Notes: a model not told the origin generated them from the sequence alone. 64,000 bases of DNA from JACKII01 sp963807085 (GCA_963807085.1 CAWEBB010000032.1:558001-622000); one strand, 5' to 3'; numbered from the stretch's first letter, positions 17,603 through 26,637 are shown. A program made the numbers and translations.

Positions 17603-18781
17603 ATGTCCCAAGACGTTTTTATCGCCAACGCCGCCCGCACGCCGATCGGTAGTTTCAACAGCGCCCTCGCACCCGTGAGCGCGGCAGAGTTGGGGACGAT
17701 TGCGGTGCAGGAGGCACTCAGCCGTGCCGGAGTTTCCGCCGACGAAGTTTCCGAGGTCATCCTTGGCAACGTGCTGACCGCCGGTCTCGGCCAGAACCCG
17801 GCCCGGCAGGCCAGCATCAAGGCCGGCGTGCCGGACATGGTCCCCGCCTATACGATTAACCATGTCTGCGGCTCCGGCCTGAAGGCCGTCGGTCTCGCCG
17901 CCCAGGCGATCCGCACCGGCGACAGCAGCATCGTGGTGGCTGGCGGCCAGGAGAGCATGAGCCAGGCGCCGCACGCCATGTATCTGCGTAGTGGCGTGAA
18001 AATGGGCGACGCCGCCATGGTCGACACCATGATCCGCGACGGCCTTTGGGATGCCTTCAACGGCTATCACATGGGCAATACGGCGGAAAACGTCGCCCAA
18101 AAATACCAGATCAGCCGCGAGGATCAGGACCAATTCGCCTGCGCCAGCCAGAACAAGGCAGAAGCGGCGCAGAAAGCAGGCCGCTTCTCCGACGAGATCG
18201 TGCCGGTGACGATCAAGGGCCGCAAAGGCGATACGGTCGTCGACCAGGACGAGCATCCCCGTCACGGCACGAGCCTGGAGGCGCTCGCCAAACTGCGTCC
18301 TGCCTTTTCCAAAGACGGCTCCGTTACGGCAGGCAACGCATCCGGCATCAATGACGGCGCTGCTGCCTTGGTGGTGATGAGCGGTGACGAAGCCAAGAAG
18401 CGTGGCGCAGAGCCGCTCGCCCGTATCGTCTCATTTGCGCAAGCCGGCGTGGATCCGGCGCTGATGGGCACCGGGCCAATCCCCGCCACCCGCCGCGCGC
18501 TGGCGCTGGCCGGTTGGGACGTGGATGATCTCGATTTGATCGAGGCCAACGAAGCCTTCGCCGCACAGGCATTGGCCGTCGGCAAGGATTTGGGGTTCGA
18601 TCCCGAAAAATTGAACGTAAATGGCGGCGCCATTGCGCTCGGCCATCCGATCGGCGCATCGGGTGCTCGCGTCTTGATAACGCTGCTCTATGAGATGCAG
18701 AAGCGCGATGCAAAGAAAGGCCTCGCCACCCTCTGCATCGGCGGCGGTATGGGTGTGGCCATGTGCGTCGCACGCGATTAG
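17603..18781 (+). CDS. phaA: Acetyl-CoA C-acetyltransferase (thiolase)
   Basis: Biosynthetic thiolase that condenses two acetyl-CoA to acetoacetyl-CoA, the first step of PHB synthesis, and works in reverse in ketone-body and acyl-CoA breakdown. 392 residues, the family length. Catalytic residues are visible: nucleophilic Cys in NHVCGSGLKAV near residue 89, His in ALGHPIGASGAR near 348 and the second Cys in LCIGGGMG near 378. N-terminus ANAARTPIGSF. ATG 17603 is preferred to ATG 17585, since AAAGGAAAA is placed 8-12 bases before it. Own promoter predicted at 17521. No phaB reductase follows; the next gene is a Nudix hydrolase. Confidence 0.95.
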   Translation: MSQDVFIANAARTPIGSFNSALAPVSAAELGTIAVQEALSRAGVSADEVSEVILGNVLTAGLGQNPARQASIKAGVPDMVPAYTINHVCGSGLKAVGLAAQAIRTGDSSIVVAGGQESMSQAPHAMYLRSGVKMGDAAMVDTMIRDGLWDAFNGYHMGNTAENVAQKYQISREDQDQFACASQNKAEAAQKAGRFSDEIVPVTIKGRKGDTVVDQDEHPRHGTSLEALAKLRPAFSKDGSVTAGNASGINDGAAALVVMSGDEAKKRGAEPLARIVSFAQAGVDPALMGTGPIPATRRALALAGWDVDDLDLIEANEAFAAQALAVGKDLGFDPEKLNVNGGAIALGHPIGASGARVLITLLYEMQKRDAKKGLATLCIGGGMGVAMCVARD

Positions 18782-18809
18782 CGCCTGTTGTTGGGGTAGG
18801 TTGCATATC

Positions 18810-19247
18810 ATGAGTGATCGCACCTACCCATCGCGCCCCTGGAGCGGTGTCGGCGTGGTTGTCTGGAAAGGCGACCACGTCTTGCTGGTTCAACGCGCGA
18901 AAGAGCCACGCCGCGGCGAGTGGAGCATCCCCGGCGGCTCGCACGATATCGGCGAGACGGTGCGGCAGGCCGCGGTGCGGGAGGTGATGGAGGAGACCGG
19001 CGTCGAAATCGATCTCGGTCCCATCATCGACGTGATCGACACCATTCACCGGGATGCCGAGGGTGCGGTTGCCATCCATTTCACGTTGGCGGACTTCGCC
19101 GCCACTTGGCGCGCGGGCGAACCGGTGGCGGGCGACGACGCCATGAACGCAGAGTTCGTGCCGTTGCGGGAAGCGTTGACGCGCCTGAACTGGAGCGAGA
19201 CCGCGCGCGTGATCCGGGAATCCCGGAGGCTGCTGGGACTGGAATAG
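18810..19247 (+). CDS. Nudix hydrolase
   Basis: 145-residue hydrolase of nucleoside diphosphates linked to another moiety. The full Nudix box is present: GGSHDIGETVRQAAVREV then MEETGVEI (G-x5-E-x7-R-E-U-x-E-E-x-G-U), near residues 42-67. The N-terminus PSRPWSGVGVVVWKGDHVLLVQR is typical of the ADP-ribose pyrophosphatase-like/mutT-like group. The start is ATG 18810; the frame is open upstream inside phaA but without family sequence. Twenty-eight bp after phaA and 9 bp before the ICMT-like gene, so the three may be co-transcribed. Substrate unknown. Confidence 0.9.
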   Translation: MSDRTYPSRPWSGVGVVVWKGDHVLLVQRAKEPRRGEWSIPGGSHDIGETVRQAAVREVMEETGVEIDLGPIIDVIDTIHRDAEGAVAIHFTLADFAATWRAGEPVAGDDAMNAEFVPLREALTRLNWSETARVIRESRRLLGLE

Positions 19248-19256
19248 GGGTTTCTA

Positions 19257-19736
19257 ATGGGCCCGGGATTGTTGAAGAAACACCCCGATAGCCCGCAGGT
19301 GCGGGTGCAACCGCCTCTCTTGTTCGGGGCCGGTTTGTTGATCGGGCTCGCACTGGACTATTGGCTTGGCGCGACCTTCGCGCTGGGTGACGCCTTGAAG
19401 CTCGGCTATCTGCTGATAGCGGGTGGGGTGGCGATGGCGGCCTGGAGCATTTGGCATATGCGCGCGGCCAAGACCAACGTGCCGACCCATATGCCCGTTA
19501 CCGCACTCGTGACCACCGGTCCGTTTCGGAACACGCGCAACCCGCTCTACATCGCGGCGGCAATCACCTATCTGGGCTTGGCCAGCGTGCTCGACGCGCC
19601 GTTTGCCATGCTGATGCTGCTGCCGGTCTTGATGATTTTGCATGTAGGTGTGGTTGTGCGCGAAGAGGCTTACCTGGAGCAAAAATTCGGAGAGGCGTAC
19701 CGGGACTACGCCGCCCGCACCAAACGCTATTTTTAA
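19257..19736 (+). CDS. Methyltransferase family protein, isoprenylcysteine carboxyl methyltransferase-like (ICMT/PEMT)
   Basis: 159-residue integral membrane protein with about four hydrophobic segments (near 22-38, 48-65, 98-110, 115-132) and the family C-terminal signature: TGPFRNTRNPLYIA near residue 86 and VVREEAYLEQKFGEAYRDY near 132-150, with the conserved E-x-x-L-x-x-x-F-G-x-x-Y pattern. Members methylate lipids or lipid-like small molecules with S-adenosylmethionine in the inner membrane; bacterial substrates are mostly unknown. It starts 9 bp after the Nudix gene, ahead of a 46-bp convergent gap to tctA. Confidence 0.85.
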   Translation: MGPGLLKKHPDSPQVRVQPPLLFGAGLLIGLALDYWLGATFALGDALKLGYLLIAGGVAMAAWSIWHMRAAKTNVPTHMPVTALVTTGPFRNTRNPLYIAAAITYLGLASVLDAPFAMLMLLPVLMILHVGVVVREEAYLEQKFGEAYRDYAARTKRYF

Positions 19737-19782
19737 ACGCACCCTTCTCCTTCGCGCAAAAAATTGGCCGCCGTCGCACAGG

Positions 19783-21285
19783 TTATTCCTGCGCCACAGA
19801 CGAGCCGACCTTGCCGATGCGCGAGCGCCGGATCGCCCGGTAGGAAACCGTGACAACCACGATCAGCGTTACGGCATGCAGCCCCAGCGCCAGCGGCCCT
19901 TGGAACAGCGCCGTCGCGTCGCCCTGGGAGATCAACAGCGCCCGGCGCAGATTGTCCTCCAGCAGTGCGGAGAGGACGAACCCGATCAACACCGTGGGCG
20001 CCGGTATCCGCAGGCGGCGCAGCAAGACGCCCATGATGCCGAAAACGAACATGGTGTAGACCGCAAACATGGTGTTCGAGAGCGCGTAGGCACCGATGAT
20101 TGTCAGGAAGATGATCGGCGGATAGAGCAGGTCGCGCGGGATCGAGGCGATCTTCGTCATCCAGCGCTTGAGGGTGTAGCCGAAAATCAGGATGCAGAAG
20201 CCGGAACAGAACAGCGCGAGATAGAGCGCGTGAATGAACGGCAGGTCGTTCTGGAACAGCAGCGGCCCGGGCGAAAGGCCATGAAAGTAAAAAGCCCCAA
20301 GCAGGATCGCCGTGATCACGTCGCCCGGCACCCCCAGCGCCAGCAACGGGATCAGCGTTGCGGCTTTGGTGCCGGAATTCGCGCTCTCCGCCGCCGCGAC
20401 GCCGGAAAGGGCGCCCTTGCCGAACTCCGCCCGGTCGGGGGCGCTGCGGCTCGCCTCCGCATAGGAAACGAAGGTGGACGCGGTCGCGCCGATGCCCGGA
20501 ATGGCGCCCATCATGATACCGATGCCGGAACCCTTCAGGATGGTCGGCAGCGTCATGCGGAAATCGGCCTTTGAGAACCGGGTCTTGTCGATGCGCTGCG
20601 CCGCCAGTTCCCGCGCCTTGCTCATATAGTGTTCGATAATATCCGGCAGGGCGAACAGGCCGATCAGCAGGGGCAGGAACGGAATGCCGTCGGCCAGATC
20701 GTCGGAGCCGAACACGAAGCGGGGGGTGGCATTGACCAGGTCGAGCCCCACCGCGCCCAGCAGCAGGCCGAGCAGGCCGCCGCAAATGCCGCGCAGCAGG
20801 CTCTCCTGGGAAAGCGCCGCGATCACGGTGAGCGACAGCAGGATGAGCGCGAAAAATTCCTTCGGCCCGAACTGCTGACCGAAGCTGGCCAGCCAGCCGG
20901 CGAACGATACCAGCGCCACCACCGACAGCAGATCGCCGATGAACGAAGCCCAAAGCGCCGTTTCGATGGCCCGGCCCGCCTGGCCCTTTTGGGCGAGGGG
21001 GTAGCCGTCGATTACGGTGCATGCGGCGGCCGGTGTGCCCGGCACGTTCATCAGAATGGCTGAGATCGAGCCGCCGAACAGCGACCCCTTGCCGATCCCG
21101 ACCAGGATCAGGATGCCGGTCAGGGGATCGAGGAACAGGGTGAAGGGCAGCAGCACGCCCACCGCCATGGTCGAGGTCAGGCCCGGAATGGCACCGATCA
21201 CCATGCCGCCCAAGACAGCGAGCGGCAGCAGAAGCAACAACTCGATCTTGTTCAGATGCTCGAGGACGAGGGAGACATGATCCAT
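19783..21285 (-). CDS. tctA: Tripartite tricarboxylate transporter large permease TctA
   Basis: Inner-membrane carrier subunit of a TTT family secondary transporter. 500 residues, the family length, with about 10-12 hydrophobic segments. Conserved elements: GAIPGLTSTMAVGVLLPFT near residue 29, the glycine-rich YGGSISAILMNVPGTP-like motif (FGGSISAILMNVPGTPAAA) near 72, and GAIPGIGATASTFVSYAEA near 260, followed by KGALSGVAAAESANSG. ATG 21285 is chosen; it lies 4 bp after the tctB stop. A larger frame in another phase (19733-21022) is a shadow. Last gene of a tctC-tctB-tctA operon. Confidence 0.96.
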   Translation of the reverse strand: MDHVSLVLEHLNKIELLLLLPLAVLGGMVIGAIPGLTSTMAVGVLLPFTLFLDPLTGILILVGIGKGSLFGGSISAILMNVPGTPAAACTVIDGYPLAQKGQAGRAIETALWASFIGDLLSVVALVSFAGWLASFGQQFGPKEFFALILLSLTVIAALSQESLLRGICGGLLGLLLGAVGLDLVNATPRFVFGSDDLADGIPFLPLLIGLFALPDIIEHYMSKARELAAQRIDKTRFSKADFRMTLPTILKGSGIGIMMGAIPGIGATASTFVSYAEASRSAPDRAEFGKGALSGVAAAESANSGTKAATLIPLLALGVPGDVITAILLGAFYFHGLSPGPLLFQNDLPFIHALYLALFCSGFCILIFGYTLKRWMTKIASIPRDLLYPPIIFLTIIGAYALSNTMFAVYTMFVFGIMGVLLRRLRIPAPTVLIGFVLSALLEDNLRRALLISQGDATALFQGPLALGLHAVTLIVVVTVSYRAIRRSRIGKVGSSVAQE

Positions 21286-21289
21286 GCAG

Positions 21290-21760
21290 CTATTCCCACA
21301 GGCTGCCGGCGGGGAGCGGTATCCCGGCAACCAGCACGAAAATCAGATAGACGGCACCCGTGAACAGCACGGCCGTCAAAACGCTGGGTACGATCTTCTG
21401 CCCCGAAGCCAGTATCGTAATCGCGATCACCAGCACGGTGCCGACTGGCAGCATTCCCGCATAAGGCATGGCCAGCAGGGCCGCCACCAACAGAGCGGCC
21501 ACGAGAAACAGCCGACCCAGAGCCTCCGGCACCTGCCATTGCACCTTCTCGCGCGAGAGGTAGACGAACACCACGTCCAGGCCGCCCAGGATGACGAAGC
21601 CCCACGCGATCACCCGCGGAAACGCCTGTGGCCCCGGCGCATCGCCGCCCGCATAGGGTGGTTTGGGGACGTAATGGGGGATGAGATAGGTCAGCAGCAC
21701 GATCCCAAGCAGAAATGCGCACACCCCACCAGAGACAGCGGCCAGTCGAGCCCCTGACAT
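21290..21760 (-). CDS. tctB: Tripartite tricarboxylate transporter small permease TctB
   Basis: 156-residue membrane protein with four transmembrane segments (about residues 8-28, 52-70, 83-103 and 126-148), the TctB pattern. The PxxPPYAGGDAPGPQAFPRVI segment between helices 1 and 2 (seen here as GDAPGPQAFPRVIA) is characteristic of the family. It is 90 bp downstream of tctC and 4 bp upstream of tctA. Together they import a carboxylate using a periplasmic receptor; the ligand is not deducible from sequence. Confidence 0.9.
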   Translation of the reverse strand: MSGARLAAVSGGVCAFLLGIVLLTYLIPHYVPKPPYAGGDAPGPQAFPRVIAWGFVILGGLDVVFVYLSREKVQWQVPEALGRLFLVAALLVAALLAMPYAGMLPVGTVLVIAITILASGQKIVPSVLTAVLFTGAVYLIFVLVAGIPLPAGSLWE

Positions 21761-21850
21761 GGCGATAACTCCCGTTTGCTATTTCACGGGCAACGGCAGC
21801 GGGCGCGGGAGGCAGCACATCGGAGCGCCATCTTCCCCCGCATGCGTTGC

Positions 21851-22795
21851 TTACTTCGTCTGGATCATGCCGAGCTCGGTCAGCACCTTCTTGAAGGCTT
21901 CCTGATCTTTCTTGATCTGGGCGCGAAATTCCTCCGGCCCCTGAAAGCCAGGATAGAGAGCGAGCTTGAGCAGGCGCTCCTTCACGTCATCGCGCTGCAG
22001 CACCTCTTCCACCGCGGCTGCCATGCCGTCGACGGCTTCCTTGGGTGCTCCTTTCTGGGTGACGATGCCGAACCAGCTCAAATGCGGCACATCCATTCCT
22101 TGTTCGGCCAGGGTCGGAAGCTCCGGATAGCCCGGCCATTTTTCGTTGTTGATGTAGCCGATGCCCGTGACCCCATTGCTCACAAGCTGCGGCAGCAAAT
22201 TGGAGTCGACCATGGCGTTGACATGGCCGCCCAAAAGCGCATTCAGGGCGTCGCTGCTGCCGCGGTACGGCACATGGGTCATTTCAATCCCCGCATCCAT
22301 GGCAATCAACTCCATATAGATGTGGGTGATTCCGCCGACGCCGGCCGAGGCATAGGTGAGCCTGTTCTCTTTCCCGTAGGCGATAAACTCTTCCAGGTTC
22401 GACACCGGCAGGGAAGGATGCACGGCGAGCGCCACCCACGAGCGCGCCACGCGCGCGACCGGCTGCACGTCTTTATCCACGTCATAGGGCATCGCGCGCG
22501 TATAAATGCTGGCCATGGTGGAGGTAGGGTTCATTGAGAAGGTGTAGCCGTCCGGCTTTGCCTTCAGGGCCTTCGCGGTACCGATCAGGCCGGCGCCGCC
22601 GCCGATATTCTCGATGGTGATCGACTGACCAAGAACTTCTTCCAGCGCCGGCTGGATCGACCGAAGGGTGTTGTCCGTGCTGCCGCCGGGACCATAGGGG
22701 GCGACGATTCGGATGTCCCGCTCGGGCCAGGCGGCGGCGGCTTGAGACGCAGCAAGAACGGTGGCCATGGCAATGGCCGAGAGCAGTTTCCTCAC
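21851..22795 (-). CDS. tctC: Tripartite tricarboxylate transporter substrate-binding protein TctC (Bug family)
   Basis: Periplasmic receptor of 314 residues. A signal peptide of about 22 residues is clear (MRKLLSAIAMATVLAAS, cleavage after AAA-W). The Bug pattern follows: WPERDIRIVAPYGPGGSTD, the first ligand loop; GGGAGLIGTAKALKAKPDGYT; THIYMELIAMDAGIEMTHVPYRGS, the second loop; and LPQLVSNG. Length fits the family (about 320). Start ATG 22795. Divergent from paaABCDE with a 244-bp shared upstream region, so import of an aromatic acid is a possible role, but only by location. Confidence 0.95.
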   Translation of the reverse strand: MRKLLSAIAMATVLAASQAAAAWPERDIRIVAPYGPGGSTDNTLRSIQPALEEVLGQSITIENIGGGAGLIGTAKALKAKPDGYTFSMNPTSTMASIYTRAMPYDVDKDVQPVARVARSWVALAVHPSLPVSNLEEFIAYGKENRLTYASAGVGGITHIYMELIAMDAGIEMTHVPYRGSSDALNALLGGHVNAMVDSNLLPQLVSNGVTGIGYINNEKWPGYPELPTLAEQGMDVPHLSWFGIVTQKGAPKEAVDGMAAAVEEVLQRDDVKERLLKLALYPGFQGPEEFRAQIKKDQEAFKKVLTELGMIQTK

Positions 22796-22956
22796 GATAT
22801 CTACCTTTTAAGTTCGGTGGTTCGGCCGCTGTGTTCCGGACCGCGAGGGCCACAATCCGGCTGCCGGCCCGTGGGGAACAGACGTTAACCAATCATTTTT
22901 CCGGTGTCACGGCAGAAGGTTTACGCCTAGCCGATCGCTTGGAATTGCGATGATGT

Positions 22957-22986
22957 TTGGCGGCGGCGCCGAATGGCGCGTATAAT
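22957..22986 (+). promoter_or_regulatory. Predicted sigma-70 promoter of paaABCDE
   Basis: TTGGCG at 22957-22962 and a perfect TATAAT at 22981-22986 with 18-bp spacing, 53 bp before the paaA ATG. I see no recognisable PaaR/PaaX-type regulator gene in the window. Confidence 0.6.
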
Positions 22987-23039
22987 ACGGTCGATGCGGC
23001 CGGGTTATGCCAGCCGCCTTGATCGAGGAAGCCGTTCCC

Positions 23040-24023
23040 ATGACGCCCTCAGATTCAGCCGCCGGAGCCGAACTGCCGTCCGCAGAAGCGCAATTTCAGG
23101 CTCGTATCGATGCGGAAGAAAAGATCGAGCCCAAGGACTGGATGCCGGAAGGCTACCGCAAGACCCTGGTCCGGCAGATCAGCCAGCATGCCCATTCCGA
23201 ATATGTCGGCATGTTGCCGGAGGGCAACTGGCTGACCCGCGCGCCGACCCTGCGCCGCAAGGCGGCGCTGATGGCCAAGATCCAGGACGAGGCGGGGCAC
23301 GGGCTCTACCTCTACGCCGCGGCGGAAACCCTCGGTACCGGCCGGAACGAGATGTACCGGGACCTGCTCAGCGGCAAGGCGAAATATTCCAGTATTTTCA
23401 ACTATCCGACCCTGACATGGGCTGACATCGGGGCGGTCGGGTGGCTGGTGGATGGCGCGGCGATCACCAACCAGGTGCCGCTCTGCCGTTGCTCCTACGG
23501 CCCCTATGCTCGCGCGATGGTGCGGGTGTGCAAGGAGGAAAGCTTCCACCAGCGCCAGGGTTATCAGATCATGCTGGTGCTGGCCCGGGGCAGCGAGGCG
23601 CAAAAGCGGATGGCGCAGGATGCGCTGAACCGCTGGTGGTGGCCGTCGATCGCCATGTTCGGTCCGCCGGATGACAATTCACCGAACTCCGCCCAGTCCA
23701 TGGCGTGGAAGATCAAGCGCCATTCCAACGACGAGCTGCGCCAGCGCTTCATCGACATGACGGTGCCGCAGGCGGATTTCCTCGGCCTGACCGTTCCGGA
23801 CCCGGACCTGCGCTTCGATGCGGAGACCGGCCATTACGAGCACGGCCCGATCGACTGGGACGATTTTTGGGCGGTCGTGAAAGGCGACGGCCAATGCAAT
23901 GCCGACCGTCTCGCCGCAAGGCAGAAAGCCCATGACGAGGGCGCCTGGGTGCGCGAGGCCGCCACGGCCTTTGCCGAAAAGCGCGCGGCCCGGAGACGGG
24001 CAGAAAAGGTGGCGGCGGAATGA
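23040..24023 (+). CDS. paaA: 1,2-phenylacetyl-CoA epoxidase subunit PaaA
   Basis: Catalytic di-iron subunit of the ring epoxidase that starts aerobic phenylacetyl-CoA breakdown. 327 residues. Ferritin-like helices with the metal ligands are visible: Glu in FQARIDAEEKIEPKD-like first helix region, HSEYVGMLPEGNWL near residue 57 and AKIQDEAGHGLYLY with the E-x-x-H pair near 83, then CKEESFHQRQGYQ near 165 with the second E-x-x-H. ATG 23040 with GAGGAA 8 bases upstream is preferred to ATG 23007. paaB begins 4 bp inside its end. First gene of paaABCDE. Confidence 0.97.
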   Translation: MTPSDSAAGAELPSAEAQFQARIDAEEKIEPKDWMPEGYRKTLVRQISQHAHSEYVGMLPEGNWLTRAPTLRRKAALMAKIQDEAGHGLYLYAAAETLGTGRNEMYRDLLSGKAKYSSIFNYPTLTWADIGAVGWLVDGAAITNQVPLCRCSYGPYARAMVRVCKEESFHQRQGYQIMLVLARGSEAQKRMAQDALNRWWWPSIAMFGPPDDNSPNSAQSMAWKIKRHSNDELRQRFIDMTVPQADFLGLTVPDPDLRFDAETGHYEHGPIDWDDFWAVVKGDGQCNADRLAARQKAHDEGAWVREAATAFAEKRAARRRAEKVAAE

Positions 24024-24316
24024 GCGACCTATCCGAAAAGGAATGGCCCTTGTGGGAGGTATTCATCCGCGCCCGCGGCGGCCTCGACCACCGCCATGTC
24101 GGCTCCGTCCATGCCCCGGATGCGGAACTGGCGCTGATGAATGCGCGGGACGCCTATACCAGGCGCGGCGAAGGCAACTCGATCTGGGTGGTGCAGGCAA
24201 CCGACATTCACGCCTCCAATCCCGACAACAAGGCCAGCTTCTACGATCCCGCGGACGACAAGGTCTACCGCCACCCGACTTTCTATCAGTTGCCGGATGA
24301 GGTGGATCATATCTGA
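24020..24316 (+). CDS. paaB: 1,2-phenylacetyl-CoA epoxidase subunit PaaB
   Basis: 98-residue structural subunit of the PaaABCE epoxidase complex, needed to bridge the PaaAC heterodimers. The family pattern WPLWEVFIRARGGLDHRHVGS near residue 9, DAELALMNARDAYTRRGEG near 33 and SIWVVQATDI near 53 is intact. Starts with an ATGA overlap with paaA and overlaps the paaC start by 20 bp, so translation of the operon is coupled throughout. Confidence 0.96.
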   Translation: MSDLSEKEWPLWEVFIRARGGLDHRHVGSVHAPDAELALMNARDAYTRRGEGNSIWVVQATDIHASNPDNKASFYDPADDKVYRHPTFYQLPDEVDHI

Positions 24317-25061
24317 CGCGGCGCTGTTCGACTATTCGCTCCGCCTGGGCGATTCCTGCCTGATCCTGGCGCAACGGCTGGCGGAGTGGACCGGTCATGC
24401 GCCGATCCTGGAAGAGGATATCGCGCTCGGCAATCTGGGTCTCGATCTGCTCGGGCAGGCGCGGTCCTTCCTTTCCTATGCCGGTGAGGTGGAGGGCAGG
24501 GGACGCAGTGAAGACGATCTGGCCTTCCTGCGGGATGCCGGGGACTTCCGCAATGTGACCCTGGTGGAACAGCCGAACGGTGACTTCGGTCAGACCATCG
24601 CCCGGCATCTGCTGTTCAGCGCCTGGCACGAAATGGTGCTGGAGCGGCTGCAAGGATCGAAGGACGAACGCCTCGCAGCGGTGGCGGCAAAAGGCGTGAA
24701 GGAAATGGCCTACCACTGGCGCCACGCCGCGGAATGGACCATCCGCCTCGGCGACGGCACGGAGGAAAGCCACCGCCGCATGCAGGCCGGGCTGCAGGCC
24801 GTTTGGGGCTATACGCCGGAACTGTTCGCCATGGATGCGGTCGACCAGGCCATGCTTACCGCCGGCATCGGCGTGGACATGCGGGCGATAAGGCCGCCAT
24901 GGGACAGCCGTATCGACGGCGTGCTGGCCGAGGCGACCCTGACCCGGCCGGAAGCGCGGGTGCGCTCCAACGGCAAACAGGGCATCCATTCCGAACATCT
25001 GGGGCACATTCTGAGCGAGATGCAGTTTCTGCAACGCGCCTATCCGGGGTTGGAATGGTGA
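24297..25061 (+). CDS. paaC: 1,2-phenylacetyl-CoA epoxidase subunit PaaC
   Basis: 254-residue ferritin-like subunit that forms a heterodimer with PaaA; it keeps the fold but not a working di-iron site. Visible: LGDSCLILAQRLAEWTGHAP near residue 13, LEEDIALGNLGLDLLGQAR near 35, then LVEQPNGDFGQTIARH near 85 and KEMAYHWRHAAEW near 131. Start ATG 24297 lies inside the paaB end; the frame stays open further upstream in paaB but without family sequence. Its stop overlaps the paaD start by 7 bp. Confidence 0.95.
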   Translation: MRWIISDAALFDYSLRLGDSCLILAQRLAEWTGHAPILEEDIALGNLGLDLLGQARSFLSYAGEVEGRGRSEDDLAFLRDAGDFRNVTLVEQPNGDFGQTIARHLLFSAWHEMVLERLQGSKDERLAAVAAKGVKEMAYHWRHAAEWTIRLGDGTEESHRRMQAGLQAVWGYTPELFAMDAVDQAMLTAGIGVDMRAIRPPWDSRIDGVLAEATLTRPEARVRSNGKQGIHSEHLGHILSEMQFLQRAYPGLEW

Positions 25062-25552
25062 GCGCGGCGCTGGCCTCCTTGGAGGAAGCCCGCGTCTGGC
25101 GCGTGCTGGCAGAGGTCGGCGACCCCGAACTGCCGTTTCTGTCGGTGGTCGATTTGGGCATCGTGCGTGGCGTGTCGCTGGACGAGCGCACTGTCACGCT
25201 CACGCCCACCTACAGCGGTTGCCCGGCAACGGAGGTCATCGCCCTCGCCGTCGCGAGCAAGCTGGCGGAGGCGGGCTTCGACCTGCGGGTGGAACAGCGG
25301 CTCTCGCCTGCTTGGACCACCGATTGGATCACGGCGGAAGGACGGGAAAGGCTGATCGCCCACGGCATCGCGCCGCCACCCAAAGCCTCTTCGGAGAAGC
25401 GCGCACTGTTCGCCGACCGGCCGCCGCTTGCCTGCCCGAAATGCGGTAGCCAAAAGACCGAGTTGGTCAGCGCGTTCGGGGCAACGGCGTGCAAGGCCCT
25501 GCACCGCTGCCTTTCCTGCCGCGAACCGTTCGAGGCGTTCAAGTGCCTGTAG
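25055..25552 (+). CDS. paaD: 1,2-phenylacetyl-CoA epoxidase subunit PaaD
   Basis: 165-residue MIP18/SufT-like protein thought to help mature the iron centres of the epoxidase. The N-terminal MIP18 domain has VGDPELPFLSVVDLGIVRGV near residue 21 and TYSGCPATEVIA near 52. The C-terminus is a zinc-ribbon, ACPKCGSQKTELVSAFG followed by CLSCREPFEAFKC, with four cysteine pairs in the CxxC/CxxC arrangement of the family. ATG 25055 overlaps the end of paaC; GTG at 25058 would also serve. Read in a frame that is open far upstream within paaC. Confidence 0.94.
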   Translation: MVSAALASLEEARVWRVLAEVGDPELPFLSVVDLGIVRGVSLDERTVTLTPTYSGCPATEVIALAVASKLAEAGFDLRVEQRLSPAWTTDWITAEGRERLIAHGIAPPPKASSEKRALFADRPPLACPKCGSQKTELVSAFGATACKALHRCLSCREPFEAFKCL

Positions 25553-26637
25553 CGCCTCGGTTTCATGCCCTCACCATTGCCGAAATCTGCCGGGAGGCGC
25601 CGGACGCGGTCGCCATCCGCCTCGCGGTTCCGGGCAACCTTGCCGATCGGTATCGGTTCGATGCCGGCCAATATCTGACATTGCGCAAGGATTTCGGCGG
25701 CCAGGAATTGCGCCGCTGTTACTCCATCTGCTCTGCGCCGAACGGTGGCGGGCTTTGGATCGGCGTAAGGGAAGACAGGGGCGGCCGCTTTTCCGGCTGG
25801 CTCAACCGGAAGGCCCGCCCGGGTGATTGCCTGGACGTGATGACACCTGACGGGCGTTTCACCTTGCTGTCAGGGCACGAACCCCGGAACGTGCTGCTGG
25901 TAGCAGCGGGTAGCGGAATCACGCCGGTGCTGTCCGTTCTGGCAACCTTGTTGTCACAAGAGCCCGAGAGCACGGCCACACTCCTTTATGCGAACCGCGA
26001 CAGCCGGCACATCATGTTCAGGGAAACTTTGGCCGATCTGAAAGACCGGTACGTGCACCGGCTTCGCCTGTTCCACATTCTCTCGCGCGAGCCATCCGCG
26101 ATGACATTGGCCACCGGGCGCATCGACCCGGACAAATGTGAGAGGTTCTTTGCCGAGAAAGGCATTGCGCCCGCCGCCCGCTTCGATGCCGCCTATCTGT
26201 GCGGTCCCGAGGAGCTGATGGATATGGTCGCTGCCCGCCTTGAGGGATACGGGTTGCCCACAGGCCGGATGAAACGCGAGCTTTTCCTGAACGCGAAGGC
26301 CCCGCCGCGCGCTCATGCACGAGCCGAACCGTTGGCGCCAACGCCCGACGGGGCGGAGGTGACCGTCATTCTGGACCAGCGCCGCCGCACCTTCGTTTTC
26401 GATCCGCGGGAGCCTAGCATCCTGGACGCGGCCCGCAGCGCGGGCATGGATGTACCATATGCGTGCAAGGCAGGCGTCTGTGCCACATGCCGGGCGCAGT
26501 TGGTTGAAGGCGAGGTGACCATGGCCCGCAACCAGGCGCTCGATCAGGACGAGTTGGACCGCGGCTTTGTCCTCACCTGCCAATCGCGGCCAACGAGCGG
26601 CAAGATCGTTGTCGACTACGACCGCAGGAGCGGATGA
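25543..26637 (+). CDS. paaE: 1,2-phenylacetyl-CoA epoxidase reductase subunit PaaE
   Basis: NADPH-dependent ferredoxin-type reductase that feeds electrons to PaaAC. 364 residues. Order: FAD-binding domain with LRRCYSICSAPN near residue 60 (RxYS), NAD-binding domain with LLVAAGSGITPVLSVLATLL near 118 and YLCGPEELMDMV near 220, and a C-terminal 2Fe-2S domain with CKAGVCATCRAQL near 307 and a further Cys in LTCQS near 345. The start is GTG 25543 with GAGG upstream, overlapping paaD by 10 bp; E. coli PaaE is 356 residues, so this start fits better than ATG 25489. Its last 22 bp overlap lptF on the other strand. Confidence 0.94.
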   Translation: MPVAPRFHALTIAEICREAPDAVAIRLAVPGNLADRYRFDAGQYLTLRKDFGGQELRRCYSICSAPNGGGLWIGVREDRGGRFSGWLNRKARPGDCLDVMTPDGRFTLLSGHEPRNVLLVAAGSGITPVLSVLATLLSQEPESTATLLYANRDSRHIMFRETLADLKDRYVHRLRLFHILSREPSAMTLATGRIDPDKCERFFAEKGIAPAARFDAAYLCGPEELMDMVAARLEGYGLPTGRMKRELFLNAKAPPRAHARAEPLAPTPDGAEVTVILDQRRRTFVFDPREPSILDAARSAGMDVPYACKAGVCATCRAQLVEGEVTMARNQALDQDELDRGFVLTCQSRPTSGKIVVDYDRRSG

